Source: Flavobacterium ginsenosidimutans
GTDB taxonomy: Bacteria; Bacteroidota; Bacteroidia; Flavobacteriales; Flavobacteriaceae
Length of the DNA stretch: 64,000 nucleotides
Direction: 5' to 3'
NCBI RefSeq assembly: GCF_003254625.1
Contig: NZ_QJRJ01000067.1
Span: forward strand, 1-64,000
The translations under genes were made by a program, and so were the position numbers. Within the stretch, counting starts at the first letter, position 1. Every line of letters begins with the position of its first letter. Below the pieces are notes generated by a model, which was not told where the DNA came from, ran no database searches, and saw only the letters and a list, made by a program, of their open reading frames with translations. Positions 8,210-17,012 of the stretch are shown piece after piece.

Positions 8210-8725
8210 TTACAAATATCTTTCTTCAAAAATTTTCTGATGATGTTTTTGATGTCCAATCATAACAAAACCTAAAGCGCGAACTGAAATTGGATTATTT
8301 GAAGCAGTTCCAATACGTTTAAGCTGTTCTTGAGATAAGCTTTTATAAAACAATAAAGTTGAATGTCTTACAGCAGAAAATTCAGTAAGTAAATCTTGAA
8401 TACTTCTACTGTTTGAATCTGTATTATCAGCATAATCATTTTCTTCAAAACTTGGCAAAGGCGTTTTATCGTTTCTTGAAAAACGCAAAGCACGATATGC
8501 AAAAATTCTCTCAGTATCTATTACGTGCTGAATAATATCTTTGATTGTCCATTTCCCTTCTGCATAACGATAATCAAATTTATCCATCGGAATATTTTGA
8601 ACAAATCGAATGAATTCATGAAGCGAAATTTCCAAATCTTCAATCAAAATTCCGTCACCAGCTGCTTTTATATAAGTGCCAAAGTGACCTGAATATTCAT
8701 TATCTAATAATTCTGCTGCTCTCAT
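8210..8725 (-). CDS. DinB family protein
   Basis: A 171-residue four-helix-bundle protein of the DinB/YfiT type, a family that includes metal-dependent thiol transferases. Histidines in the expected places are seen in IIQHVIDTERI and in the C-terminal IGHQKHHQK, consistent with a three-His metal site. The substrate is unknown. The gene starts 12 bp after the ppc stop, so the two are probably co-transcribed. Confidence 0.85.
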   Translation of the reverse strand: MRAAELLDNEYSGHFGTYIKAAGDGILIEDLEISLHEFIRFVQNIPMDKFDYRYAEGKWTIKDIIQHVIDTERIFAYRALRFSRNDKTPLPSFEENDYADNTDSNSRSIQDLLTEFSAVRHSTLLFYKSLSQEQLKRIGTASNNPISVRALGFVMIGHQKHHQKIFEERYL

Positions 8726-8737
8726 TTTTATTAATTT

Positions 8738-11323
8738 TTAAGCTGAATTTCTACTTGCATTCGTATTACCAAATAAAGATCTTGTAACGATTTTCTCGTA
8801 CACTTTCACTAATTCTTCGTCTGGAGTTTCTTCTTTATTCAACTCATTGATTCTCAATAATGCATATTGCTGAATAGTCAACAAAGGTAAAACTATACGC
8901 TCTCTTATCTGAATCGAAGCAATACCATCTGGATAATTTTCCATTAAAGTTTTGTGATCAGCAATTTTTAATAAAAGACGTTTTGTTTCTGAAAACTCGT
9001 CATAAATAATCTGCCAGAATTCACCAAATTCAGGATCTTTTCTCATATAAGCTGTCAATGGCAAGAATGATTTTGCTAATGACATCATACTGTTTTCAAG
9101 TAAAGTTTTGAAAAATAAAGAATTGTGATATAAATTACTCACTTTATCCCATTGTCCTGTTTCTTCAAAATGTTTTAAGGCTGACCCTACTCCGAAGAAA
9201 CCTGGAACGTTTTGTTTTAACTGGCTCCATGAACCAACGAATGGGATTGCTCTTAAATCAGCAAAATCTAAGGATTCTGATTTGCTTCTTTTTGACGGTC
9301 GGCTTCCAATGTTAGTTTTTGAGTAATATTTCAGCGTACTCATTTTTTCTAAGTACGGAATAAACTTTGGATGATTCTTGAAACTTAAGTATTTCTCATA
9401 ACCTAAATTAGCTAAATCCGTTAAGATTTGAGTTTCATCTGCTGTCAATTCATTTTTCTCTTTACTAAATACTTGATTTGTAACACCTGCACTCAATAAG
9501 TTTTCAATATTATAACGACAAGAGTCTAAAGTTCCAAAATTAGAGCTAATAGTCTGACCTTGAACAGTTATCTGAATCTCATTGTTTTCAATTTTTGGTC
9601 CTAAAGAAGCATAGAATTTATGTGTTTTTCCACCGCCACGAGCTGGAGGCCCACCACGTCCGTCAAAGAAAATCGCTTTAATTCCGTATTCTCTAGAAAT
9701 TTTAGTCAACGAAATTTTAGCTTGATAAATACTCCAGTTAGCCATTAAATATCCACCATCTTTAGTTCCGTCAGAGAAACCAAGCATAATTGTCTGTTTG
9801 TTTCCTCTTGCTTTCAGATGCTTAGAATATTCTGGATTTGTATACAATTGCTCCATAATAGAATGAGCATTTTGTAAATCATCTACAGATTCAAAAAGCG
9901 GAATAATATCAACAGTTGGATTTTCCCAATTATTCAAACGAATCATTGCAAAAGTTTCCATCACGTTCAATGCACTTTCGTTATTACTAATAATATAACG
10001 ATTAGCACCTTCTTCACCATTGTTTTGCTGGATGGTTTTAATCGCTTGAATTGATTCTAAAGTATATCTTGTAATTTCATTTTCGAAATCACTTGGATTT
10101 AAATTCCCTTTTACTTTCGATAAAACATCAATTTTTTGATTTTCTGTTAATTCGAAATAATTCTTTGGAAAAACATCGGAACTAGAGTTCAAATAATAAT
10201 TTACGACATCTTTGAAAACTGCATTATGAATTTTACTATTTTGGCGAATATCTAAAGTCGCAAAATGGAATCCGAATAGATTGATTTTTACTAAAAAAGC
10301 TTCCAATTCATCCAAGTATAAAGACTGATGTTTTTCAATAATTATAGTTCGGATCTTATTTAACTGCGTCAATAATTCCTCTAAAGTGATGAAAATATCA
10401 CCTTTAGAATAAAATACAGAACGGTAAAGTTTATTTTCAAGTTCAGCTACTAAAGTGTCTACACCTGAGAAAGTTAACTTACGTTTTAGATTTCTCATTT
10501 CTACGTAATAACATTTCAAAATTGAAGTACGCAAACGGTCCGCAACTTTAAGGGTAATATCTGTAGTTACAAAAGGATTACCGTCACGGTCACCTCCAGG
10601 CCAGAAACCTAATTTGATCAATTGATTCTGAATTGGATTTCCTTCTAAAATATTTTTTTGAAGATAATGTACAATTTCTCCAGCTGTAGCATAAAATACA
10701 TTTTCTAAGTACCAAATTAAACTTACCGCTTCATCATAAGGATTTGGTTTCTCTTTCTGAATGAAAGGGGTTTTTCCTAATTGAGCCAGTAATTGTTTAA
10801 TCTGAAGTAGATTGTTTTGACGAATCGCTTCTGTCAAATCATTTATAATACCTAATACAGGTCCAGGGTAAAACTGAGTTGGATGCGCTGTTAAAACCGT
10901 ACGAACATTGAAATTTTCCAGAAATTCACTTAGTTCGTCATCTTTTTCTTTAGCATCCGATTTTTCCTTGATATCTCTTAAAGATCCGCGTCCTTCCATG
11001 TTATTAACTTCTGGAAAAGCAGCATCTTCAATGGCGTCAAATAATACGATTTGGCGTTCTATATATTGAATAAATCGAAACATAAGATCGATTTTTTCTG
11101 CTTCAGAAGTATTATTTAAAAATTTATTTGAGAAAAAATCAACAATTTCTTTTGGTGTTTCCTGTTTTTTAAAGCCTGTTTCGCAAGTTTCTGTAAATAA
11201 AGGAAGTAAAACTCCTGTATTATCTATAGAATCAAAAGGCAATGTTATGAAAACACTATTATAAATGTGATATTTTGAAAGAACGTCTTGATTAAAACGT
11301 TCAATTTTTGGCAACGTATACAT
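8738..11323 (-). CDS. ppc: Phosphoenolpyruvate carboxylase
   Basis: Carboxylates PEP with bicarbonate to oxaloacetate, refilling the TCA cycle. The 861-residue protein has the catalytic His147 in LTAHPTQ (many PEPCs have HPTE), GGDRDGNPFV, LGFSDGTKDGGY, the Gly-rich FFDGRGGPPARGGG and RAIPFVGSWSQ. The C-terminus, SLFGNTNASRNSA, differs from the classical ending in QNTG. It is followed by the DinB gene. An Lrp-type regulator is transcribed upstream but is separated by a terminator. Confidence 0.95.
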   Translation of the reverse strand: MYTLPKIERFNQDVLSKYHIYNSVFITLPFDSIDNTGVLLPLFTETCETGFKKQETPKEIVDFFSNKFLNNTSEAEKIDLMFRFIQYIERQIVLFDAIEDAAFPEVNNMEGRGSLRDIKEKSDAKEKDDELSEFLENFNVRTVLTAHPTQFYPGPVLGIINDLTEAIRQNNLLQIKQLLAQLGKTPFIQKEKPNPYDEAVSLIWYLENVFYATAGEIVHYLQKNILEGNPIQNQLIKLGFWPGGDRDGNPFVTTDITLKVADRLRTSILKCYYVEMRNLKRKLTFSGVDTLVAELENKLYRSVFYSKGDIFITLEELLTQLNKIRTIIIEKHQSLYLDELEAFLVKINLFGFHFATLDIRQNSKIHNAVFKDVVNYYLNSSSDVFPKNYFELTENQKIDVLSKVKGNLNPSDFENEITRYTLESIQAIKTIQQNNGEEGANRYIISNNESALNVMETFAMIRLNNWENPTVDIIPLFESVDDLQNAHSIMEQLYTNPEYSKHLKARGNKQTIMLGFSDGTKDGGYLMANWSIYQAKISLTKISREYGIKAIFFDGRGGPPARGGGKTHKFYASLGPKIENNEIQITVQGQTISSNFGTLDSCRYNIENLLSAGVTNQVFSKEKNELTADETQILTDLANLGYEKYLSFKNHPKFIPYLEKMSTLKYYSKTNIGSRPSKRSKSESLDFADLRAIPFVGSWSQLKQNVPGFFGVGSALKHFEETGQWDKVSNLYHNSLFFKTLLENSMMSLAKSFLPLTAYMRKDPEFGEFWQIIYDEFSETKRLLLKIADHKTLMENYPDGIASIQIRERIVLPLLTIQQYALLRINELNKEETPDEELVKVYEKIVTRSLFGNTNASRNSA

Positions 11324-11354
11324 AAAATCGTGTTATAGTTGGTTGGTTAATTGG

Positions 11355-11387
11355 TCATAAAAAAACCCCAAGAATAAACTTGAGGTT
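11355..11387 (-). terminator. Terminator after the Lrp-type gene
   Basis: On the minus strand AACCTCAAG pairs with CTTGGGGTT (plus 11364-11387), with one G-T pair, and is followed by a run of seven T. It separates the regulator from ppc. Confidence 0.8.
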
Positions 11388-11417
11388 ATATTTTAATATA
11401 GCATTCAAGAAAAGTTC

Positions 11418-11897
11418 TTACATATTTTTGAAAATAGTATGCATCAAACGCTTCTTATCGTTAATACTTTCCTCTAATGAGATCATTGTTTCTGTTCTGT
11501 AAACACCTTCAATATCGTCGATCATGAAGATAACTTCTTTCGCGTGTTTAGTATCTTTTGCTCTAATTTTGCAAAAGATGTTGAATTTTCCTGTAGTAAC
11601 AGAAGCTACAGTTACGAATGGAATTTGATTGATTCTTTCTAATACAAATTTAGTTTGAGATGTATTATTAAGGAAAACCCCAACATAAGCAATAAATGAA
11701 TAACCTAATTTATCGTAATCTAAGGCTAATGAAGATCCCATGATAATACCGGCATCCTCCATCTTTTTTACTCTAACGTGTACTGTACCAGCAGATATCA
11801 ATAGTTTTTTTGCAATGTCAGTAAACGGAACTCTCGTATTGTCTATTAACATATCTAAAATCTGGTGATCTACTTCATCTAAACGAAATTTACTCAT
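11418..11897 (-). CDS. Lrp/AsnC family transcriptional regulator
   Basis: A 159-residue regulator with an N-terminal winged helix-turn-helix (VDHQILDMLIDNTRVPFTDI, then KKLLISAGTVHVRVKKMEDAGII) and a C-terminal RAM/AsnC ligand-binding domain (FIAYVGVFLN, VASVTTGKFNIFCKIRA). Such proteins form octamers and respond to amino acids. Its targets are not shown here; neighbouring ppc and the M14 peptidase are possible but unproven. Confidence 0.93.
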   Translation of the reverse strand: MSKFRLDEVDHQILDMLIDNTRVPFTDIAKKLLISAGTVHVRVKKMEDAGIIMGSSLALDYDKLGYSFIAYVGVFLNNTSQTKFVLERINQIPFVTVASVTTGKFNIFCKIRAKDTKHAKEVIFMIDDIEGVYRTETMISLEESINDKKRLMHTIFKNM

Positions 11898-11974
11898 AAT
11901 TGTTTAATTAATATTACTAATTGCTATTACAAAGTATAAAATTATATATAAAAAACAACAAATTCACATAAAAA

Positions 11975-13129
11975 TTAACTTTTTATTAATCCGTTAACAA
12001 ATTTAACATTTTTATTTAAATAAAAATTTGCTTTCTGACCCGTTTTTGGAAAATTTTGGAAATCGTCCGAATATTCTGCACCCTTTGCGTCGTATTCATA
12101 ATGACCAAAATAATTTTCCAACTCGCCTACTTCAACTATGTAAGCGTTAAAATGAATCTTATTTTCGATTAATTCTTCTTTGTATTGAGCGACAAAATTC
12201 GTAATAATTTCGATACCATCATAATTTATTTTGACATTTTTATACATAAAATCATAAAAAACCACATTATTTTGTGAAATATTCAAATATTCACCAAATC
12301 TATTATCAACTAAATCGTTTTCGGAAATTAGTTTAAAGCTCAAAATTAACGCGAAAAATATGTATTTACGGGTGATTTCCCTTTCATAGTCCCCTGGATA
12401 GTGTCCAGCCTCAAATAAGATCGTAGGAGCTCCTAAAAACTGAAAAGTATCTCCAATGCAATTAATATTGAAAGAATCATCAAAACGTCCAACTTGCCCT
12501 GGAATGTATTTTTGAAGCTCTTCATTTATTCCTGCAATTATATTTATTGCTTTCTGTCTCACATCATTAACATCTCTTTCTTCATTATAAGATGGTGCTA
12601 AAAATGAAACAGTTGCCGGTTTTCCAGTAGTTCCAGCTCCAAATATAGTACGCTGATCATGAAGGTTGAAGCAAAAATCTGGCTTAAAAGTTTCGAAAAC
12701 TTCTCTTAAAACATTGCTTTCTGGTTGAGTCAAATTTTGAGAATCTCGATTTAAATCAATTTCATTTGCATTAGCACGAGTATATAATCTAGCGCCATCT
12801 GGATTTAGAATTGGAATAGCATAGAATGTAAAGGTACTAAGTAATTGTTTTGCTAAATCCGTATTGTCATTTAATAAATTAATGAAATCAAATAAAGCTT
12901 TTGTTGTTGTACTTTCATTTCCGTGCATTTGTGACCACAGATATACGCGTGTTTTTCCTTTACCAATTTGATAACTATATATAGGTTCGCCTAAAACTGA
13001 TTTACCAATAACTTGTACTTGGTTGTCTGTATTTAGTTTATCCAAAAGAGGCTGAATATGGTCTAAAGTCAGATATCTGCCAGATATTGAGTTTTCTTTG
13101 TACTGTATAAAAAGTTGTTCTAAATTCAT
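11975..13129 (-). CDS. M14 family zinc carboxypeptidase
   Basis: A predicted metallocarboxypeptidase of 384 aa. Zinc ligands His69 and Glu72 are in QMHGNES, the third ligand in FNLHDQRTIFG; substrate-binding Asn-Arg is in DLNRDSQNL, and the catalytic Glu is probably in LFEAGHYPG. There is no signal peptide, so it should act in the cytoplasm on peptides, cell-wall fragments or modified amino acids. Its promoter overlaps a palindrome shared in style with the divergent XRE gene, suggesting control by that regulator. Confidence 0.88.
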   Translation of the reverse strand: MNLEQLFIQYKENSISGRYLTLDHIQPLLDKLNTDNQVQVIGKSVLGEPIYSYQIGKGKTRVYLWSQMHGNESTTTKALFDFINLLNDNTDLAKQLLSTFTFYAIPILNPDGARLYTRANANEIDLNRDSQNLTQPESNVLREVFETFKPDFCFNLHDQRTIFGAGTTGKPATVSFLAPSYNEERDVNDVRQKAINIIAGINEELQKYIPGQVGRFDDSFNINCIGDTFQFLGAPTILFEAGHYPGDYEREITRKYIFFALILSFKLISENDLVDNRFGEYLNISQNNVVFYDFMYKNVKINYDGIEIITNFVAQYKEELIENKIHFNAYIVEVGELENYFGHYEYDAKGAEYSDDFQNFPKTGQKANFYLNKNVKFVNGLIKS

Positions 13130-13143
13130 TGCGTTTTCGATTG

Positions 13144-13159
13144 GTTTACAAAAGTAAAC
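13144..13159. promoter_or_regulatory. Palindrome 1 over the M14 gene promoter
   Basis: GTTTAC-AAAA-GTAAAC, a perfect inverted repeat. It contains the M14 -7 element (13149-13156, minus strand) and looks like a repressor operator. Confidence 0.6.
13149..13156 (-). promoter_or_regulatory. Promoter -7 element for the M14 peptidase gene
   Basis: TACTTTTG on the minus strand, 19 bp before the start codon and wholly inside palindrome 1. Confidence 0.55.
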
Positions 13160-13168
13160 ATCTTTATT

Positions 13169-13182
13169 TTTACAATTGTAAA
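13169..13182. promoter_or_regulatory. Palindrome 2, TTTACAATTGTAAA
   Basis: A perfect 14-bp inverted repeat just upstream of the M14 promoter. It shares the TTTACA half-site with palindromes 1 and 4. Confidence 0.6.
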
Positions 13183-13207
13183 CTATCGAAAAAGTTAAGA
13201 ATTTAAA

Positions 13208-13219
13208 ATTGTAAACAAT
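13208..13219. promoter_or_regulatory. Palindrome 3, ATTGT-AA-ACAAT
   Basis: A 12-bp inverted repeat containing one TTGTAAAC half-site like those in the neighbouring palindromes. It is weaker than the other three. Confidence 0.4.
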
Positions 13220-13380
13220 ATTTTAAAGATTTTATTAGCTAAGCATATAACTTATTTCAGCACAACCAATTAATTAGATAATTACATATTAAGTGATTCT
13301 TTTTCAATTATTTAATAAGTATCATTTGACATATAAATTTAACATAAAAGTATACTATGCTTAAAATTGAAACATTAAAA

Positions 13381-13411
13381 TTGTATCGCATTGTATTTTT
13401 ATTTACATTTG
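13381..13411 (+). promoter_or_regulatory. Promoter for the XRE regulator
   Basis: TTG (13381-13383), 20 bp, TACATTTG (13404-13411): a full match to the Bacteroidota consensus, 31 bp before the start codon. Confidence 0.6.
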
Positions 13412-13416
13412 TAAAT
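13401..13416. promoter_or_regulatory. Palindrome 4 over the XRE promoter
   Basis: ATTTACA-TT-TGTAAAT, a perfect inverted repeat covering the -7 element of the XRE gene. This is the arrangement expected for autorepression. The rest of the 313-bp gap (13130-13442) shows no further structure. Confidence 0.6.
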
Positions 13417-13442
13417 AGACTATTTTAAAACAAAAATTTACA

Positions 13443-13895
13443 ATGGTAAACATAGACGATTTTGTAAAAAGACTTGAAACTATACTAGATTATTATGGTT
13501 TAAATGCCTCTGCATTTGCCGATAAAATTGGTGTACAGCGTTCTAGTATGTCTCACCTTTTATCAGGAAGAAACAAACCAAGTTTAGATTTTGTAATGAA
13601 AATTCTAGAAGTTTTTCCTGATGTTGACTTATATTGGATTTTGATTGGAAGAGGAAATTTTCCTAAAAATAGTGATGACGAAATTCGAGAAAATTCAAAA
13701 GACTTAACTCCTATTCAATCTAACGAAAATTCTGGTGGAGATTTATTTTCTGCTACAGAAATAAATGAAGAAGAAAAAAGAGAAATAAAAAAATCATCCC
13801 TTCCCAAAAATGTAAATTTTAGTTTAGAAGACGATGATATTGATAAAATTGTGTTTTTCTATAAAAATGGTACTTTTAAAGCCTATTCTCCATGA
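13443..13895 (+). CDS. XRE-type helix-turn-helix regulator
   Basis: A 150-residue protein. Residues 5-70 form a Cro/CI-type HTH (LNASAFADKIGVQRSSMSHL, then SGRNKPSLDFVMKIL), followed by the DLYWILIGRG sequence usual in Bacteroidota XRE proteins. The rest (about 75 residues) is polar and probably disordered, ending near DDDIDKIVFFYKNGTFKAYSP. It is divergent from the M14 peptidase. Four palindromes in the shared intergenic region suggest it represses itself and perhaps the peptidase gene. Confidence 0.9.
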   Translation: MVNIDDFVKRLETILDYYGLNASAFADKIGVQRSSMSHLLSGRNKPSLDFVMKILEVFPDVDLYWILIGRGNFPKNSDDEIRENSKDLTPIQSNENSGGDLFSATEINEEEKREIKKSSLPKNVNFSLEDDDIDKIVFFYKNGTFKAYSP

Positions 13896-13979
13896 CGCAA
13901 AAATTAGAGCGTATTTGACTCTTTGTCCAGAAAATTTTCAAATATGCGATTCTCGCGCGTTTGGAAAAAATCTAAAAAA

Positions 13980-14531
13980 TCACAGTTTTACGCCATTTTC
14001 AGGGATTTTGCCTAAAACTCCTTCATAATGTTTTTTTAAGATTTCAAAATCGGCTTCATAATTTCCAGTTGGATAAAATAGTGTTCCAAGATTTACTTCT
14101 TTTTTACCCCAATCAAAAGCTACGGGAACAATTGGCACATTAGCTTTAAGCGCTATAAAATAAAATCCAGTTTTAATTTCTTTTACTTCTTTTCTAGTCC
14201 CTTCTGGAGCAACGGCTAAACGGAAGATTTCTTTTCTATCAAAAATAGCTGCAATAGAATCTACTTTGTTTAATCCGCCGGAACGATCTAAAGGTTCGCC
14301 TCCAACATTTCTAAAATAATACCCAAAAGGGAAACGAAACAATTCTTTCTTTCCTACCCAATTCATTTGTAGTCCAGAAATTCCTCGCGTAAAAAGTCCT
14401 ATATAAAAATCGTGATTACTTGTATGAGGCATCACCATAAGTATACATTTTTTTACTTCAGCATTTTCTATTCCTACTATTTTCCAGCCCATTAGCTTAA
14501 AAAATATGAATTTGTACAATAGTTTTTTCAT
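13980..14531 (-). CDS. 1-acyl-glycerol-3-phosphate acyltransferase-like protein
   Basis: A PlsC-type acyltransferase of 183 aa. The catalytic HX4D motif is PHTSNHDF (His36, Asp41), and the glycerol-phosphate-binding EGTR lies in VAPEGTRKEV. It is short for PlsC and has no strong transmembrane segment beyond a hydrophobic N-terminus. The exact acceptor (lysophosphatidic acid or another lyso-lipid) cannot be told. It is divergent from the spermidine-synthase-like gene. Confidence 0.88.
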   Translation of the reverse strand: MKKLLYKFIFFKLMGWKIVGIENAEVKKCILMVMPHTSNHDFYIGLFTRGISGLQMNWVGKKELFRFPFGYYFRNVGGEPLDRSGGLNKVDSIAAIFDRKEIFRLAVAPEGTRKEVKEIKTGFYFIALKANVPIVPVAFDWGKKEVNLGTLFYPTGNYEADFEILKKHYEGVLGKIPENGVKL

Positions 14532-14544
14532 TAAAAATTTAATA

Positions 14545-14578
14545 TTTGGTGCAAATTAAAGATTTAATGGTAAATTTG
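14545..14578 (+). promoter_or_regulatory. Promoter for the spermidine-synthase-like operon
   Basis: TTTG (14545-14548), 22 bp, TAAATTTG (14571-14578), ending 16 bp before the start codon. It probably drives the run of genes to about 16.4 or 17.0 kb. Confidence 0.6.
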
Positions 14579-14594
14579 AGTAAAAGCATTCAAA

Positions 14595-15260
14595 ATGATT
14601 CAAAAATTTTTCAGTTATATAATACCAATAAAAATATTTAAAAAGAAATCAGCCAGAAGTAAAATGATCGAAGTCACTTGGGCAAATGGAGAATTAGTTT
14701 TGGATACTGAAAACACAAATTATTCATACGGAAGTTTACAGCGTATATTAAGGTACGGACTTCGAAATATCGGTTACGACAAAATTTTAGAAATGGAACA
14801 CATTTTATTATTAGGAGTTGCCGGCGGAAGCGTTGTTAAAACATTGGTAAACGAAATAGAATATAACGGAAAAATAACTGGTGTAGAAATAGATCCAGAT
14901 ATGATTCAGGTTGCAAATGAGTATTTTAACCTTAATCAAATTAAACAATTAAAAGTTGTTATAGACGATGCATTTGAATTTGTTTTAAAAACAAAAGATA
15001 AGTACGATCTCATAATAATTGATATTTTTGAAGATACAAATATGCCAAACTTTTTGTTCGAAAAGTTTTTTGTAGATAGAATATGTACGCTTTTAAAAGA
15101 TAATGGTGTTGTATTGTTTAATACCATGATTTTAGATGAAGCGCACAATGTCAGAAACAGAAAATATGTTTCTGAAGTAAATCCAAAAATGTTTAAAACC
15201 AAAATGCTGCCTCGCATTGAAGTTCACAACGAATTAATAATTATAAATAAAGTAGCTTAA
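14595..15260 (+). CDS. Spermidine-synthase-like SAM-dependent enzyme
   Basis: A Rossmann methyltransferase-fold protein (221 aa) resembling the catalytic domain of spermidine synthases: motif I is LLLGVAGGSVVKTLV, the ribose-binding acid is in GVEIDPDMI, then VVIDDAFEF and YDLIIIDIFED. It lacks the N-terminal strand domain of full spermidine synthases, so it may be a methyltransferase or aminopropyltransferase of unknown substrate. The M23 peptidase gene starts 5 bp after its stop. Confidence 0.78.
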   Translation: MIQKFFSYIIPIKIFKKKSARSKMIEVTWANGELVLDTENTNYSYGSLQRILRYGLRNIGYDKILEMEHILLLGVAGGSVVKTLVNEIEYNGKITGVEIDPDMIQVANEYFNLNQIKQLKVVIDDAFEFVLKTKDKYDLIIIDIFEDTNMPNFLFEKFFVDRICTLLKDNGVVLFNTMILDEAHNVRNRKYVSEVNPKMFKTKMLPRIEVHNELIIINKVA

Positions 15261-15265
15261 ATTCC

Positions 15266-15943
15266 ATGAAACCCCTTGCCTCTATCTTAAACGCCTTACC
15301 ACCTACTAAAGTTATTGATGAAACAATTAGTATTTCAGAATATACTCCGTTAAATCTATCGGTTTCAAATCAAGATCTAATGAATTCTAAGTTAGATACT
15401 TCAGAAGATTTTGAAAAATATATTTCGAATTATTTAAAAGAGAACAACGCCAAAGTTGCTTTTGGCGGTTATATTGAAGGACGTTTTTTATACCAAAGAA
15501 GTCCCATTTTTTTGAATGCTACAAAACCTGAACGAAATATTCATATTGGTTTAGATTTATGGGCAGAAGCTGGGACAATAGTTCTTGCCGCATTAGATGG
15601 CAAAGTACATAGCTTTAAAAACAATATTGGTTTAGGCGATTATGGCCCAACTATAATATTAGAACATGAAGTAGATAATGAGAAATTTTATACTTTATAC
15701 GGACATTTATCGTTAGAAAGTATAGAGAACTTAAAAATCGGAGACCATTTTAAAAAGGGTGAAAAGATTGCAACTTTAGGAAATGCCTCAGTCAATGGAG
15801 ATTATGCGCCCCATGTCCATTTTCAAATCATCCATAAAATTGAAGATTATTGGGGAGATTATCCTGGTGTCTGCAATACAAAAGACCTTAACTTTTACAT
15901 TGAAAATTGTCCCGATCCTAACTTATTATTAAAAATTACTTAA
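15266..15943 (+). CDS. M23 family metallopeptidase
   Basis: A LytM-type zinc endopeptidase domain (225 aa). Metal ligands are His93 and Asp97 in NIHIGLDLW and His185 in APHVHFQI; His183 and His147 (LYGHLS) complete the site. The family cleaves peptidoglycan cross-bridges. The N-terminus shows no signal peptide, which is odd for a wall hydrolase. It lies in a tight run with the spermidine-synthase-like gene (5 bp) and the lipoprotein gene (6 bp). Confidence 0.88.
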   Translation: MKPLASILNALPPTKVIDETISISEYTPLNLSVSNQDLMNSKLDTSEDFEKYISNYLKENNAKVAFGGYIEGRFLYQRSPIFLNATKPERNIHIGLDLWAEAGTIVLAALDGKVHSFKNNIGLGDYGPTIILEHEVDNEKFYTLYGHLSLESIENLKIGDHFKKGEKIATLGNASVNGDYAPHVHFQIIHKIEDYWGDYPGVCNTKDLNFYIENCPDPNLLLKIT

Positions 15944-15949
15944 ATAGTT

Positions 15950-16429
15950 ATGAAGAAAGCAGGATTGATTATATGTTTGTTATTATTATTAATTGGATGT
16001 AAATCGAAAACGGTAAGTAGAGATACAGAAGATTTAAAAATAAAAAAAGTTTCTGGAGCAGAAGTAAATGCAAATCAGCAGCGTAAAGCGTACGATTTAG
16101 GAAAGAGAGTTTTAGAAACGTGTAATACTTCAAAATTTAAACCTTTTAATGAAACTGAAGTAACTAAATCGGTTATGGAAAATACAACGGAAGAACGTTT
16201 AACCAAAACCTGCCAAAGATTTAGACAGTATTACGGAAGTTTTATAGATTTAAAATTAGATGGAGTTTACAAAACCAAACATGAAGTCATTTACCGCTAC
16301 CACGCATTGTACAGCAAAAAAGTTGCCAATAAAGAATTGCGAATTTTTGTAAATGAAGACAACCTCATTTCTGCCATAAAATCAATGGATTGGGATGAAA
16401 AATTTGATGCCAAATTAGCCGATCAATAA
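15950..16429 (+). CDS. Small lipoprotein, function unknown
   Basis: A 159-residue protein with a lipoprotein signal, LLLLLIGCKSK, and acylated Cys17. The mature part is mixed alpha/beta with no family I can name (LTKTCQRFRQYYGSFIDLKL, then KHEVIYRYHALYSKK). It may be a DUF3887-like or similar small periplasmic domain. Gene order suggests co-transcription with the M23 gene and the next secreted protein (11 bp). Confidence 0.75.
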   Translation: MKKAGLIICLLLLLIGCKSKTVSRDTEDLKIKKVSGAEVNANQQRKAYDLGKRVLETCNTSKFKPFNETEVTKSVMENTTEERLTKTCQRFRQYYGSFIDLKLDGVYKTKHEVIYRYHALYSKKVANKELRIFVNEDNLISAIKSMDWDEKFDAKLADQ

Positions 16430-16440
16430 ATACTATATAT

Positions 16441-16965
16441 ATGAATTTTAAACTACCACTACTTCTGTTATTATTTATTTCAACTTTTGCTTCAGCACAG
16501 CAAACTATAAGCGTAAAAGGTTCAGCTCCTTATCCAGCGACACAAGAATATACTTTTATTTGCGAAAAATATGCTTACTCTGGCGAAATTAATGTTCAAA
16601 TAGCTAAAACGGAAAAAGGAGGTGTTTTAAAACTAACCGTTTCTACAGCAAGCGACAAAGCAAAAATTGCTGGTGGCGTTTATGTCGATTTGACAAATGC
16701 AGATGTTATTGCATGTACCGACAAAAATGTAAAAGAATCTGCAGACGGCAAAACAACTGCTTACTATTATTTTACACCTGCGGAATGGCTGAAGCTTAAA
16801 AAGACTGATATTTATGCGATAAGATTCATAATTGCTGGTGGACCAGATATTTCAGGAAATCTAACAGGACATTTTACAGCTTACAGTAAAGTGAAATATT
16901 TTTCAACTGCATTTGATAAGTCTAAAAAAACATTTGATACAGCAAAAGAAATTAGTGTTTTATAA
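16441..16965 (+). CDS. Secreted protein, function unknown
   Basis: A 174-residue protein with a clear signal peptide (MNFKLPLLLLLFISTFASA, cut before QQ). The mature chain looks all-beta (VQIAKTEKGGVLKLTVSTAS, VYVDLTNADVIAC). No family is recognised. It is last in the tight run that begins at 14595. Confidence 0.75.
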   Translation: MNFKLPLLLLLFISTFASAQQTISVKGSAPYPATQEYTFICEKYAYSGEINVQIAKTEKGGVLKLTVSTASDKAKIAGGVYVDLTNADVIACTDKNVKESADGKTTAYYYFTPAEWLKLKKTDIYAIRFIIAGGPDISGNLTGHFTAYSKVKYFSTAFDKSKKTFDTAKEISVL

Positions 16966-17012
16966 TGATTTTTTAATCTAATAAATCTTATATTTAACAT
17001 AAATATTTTTTT

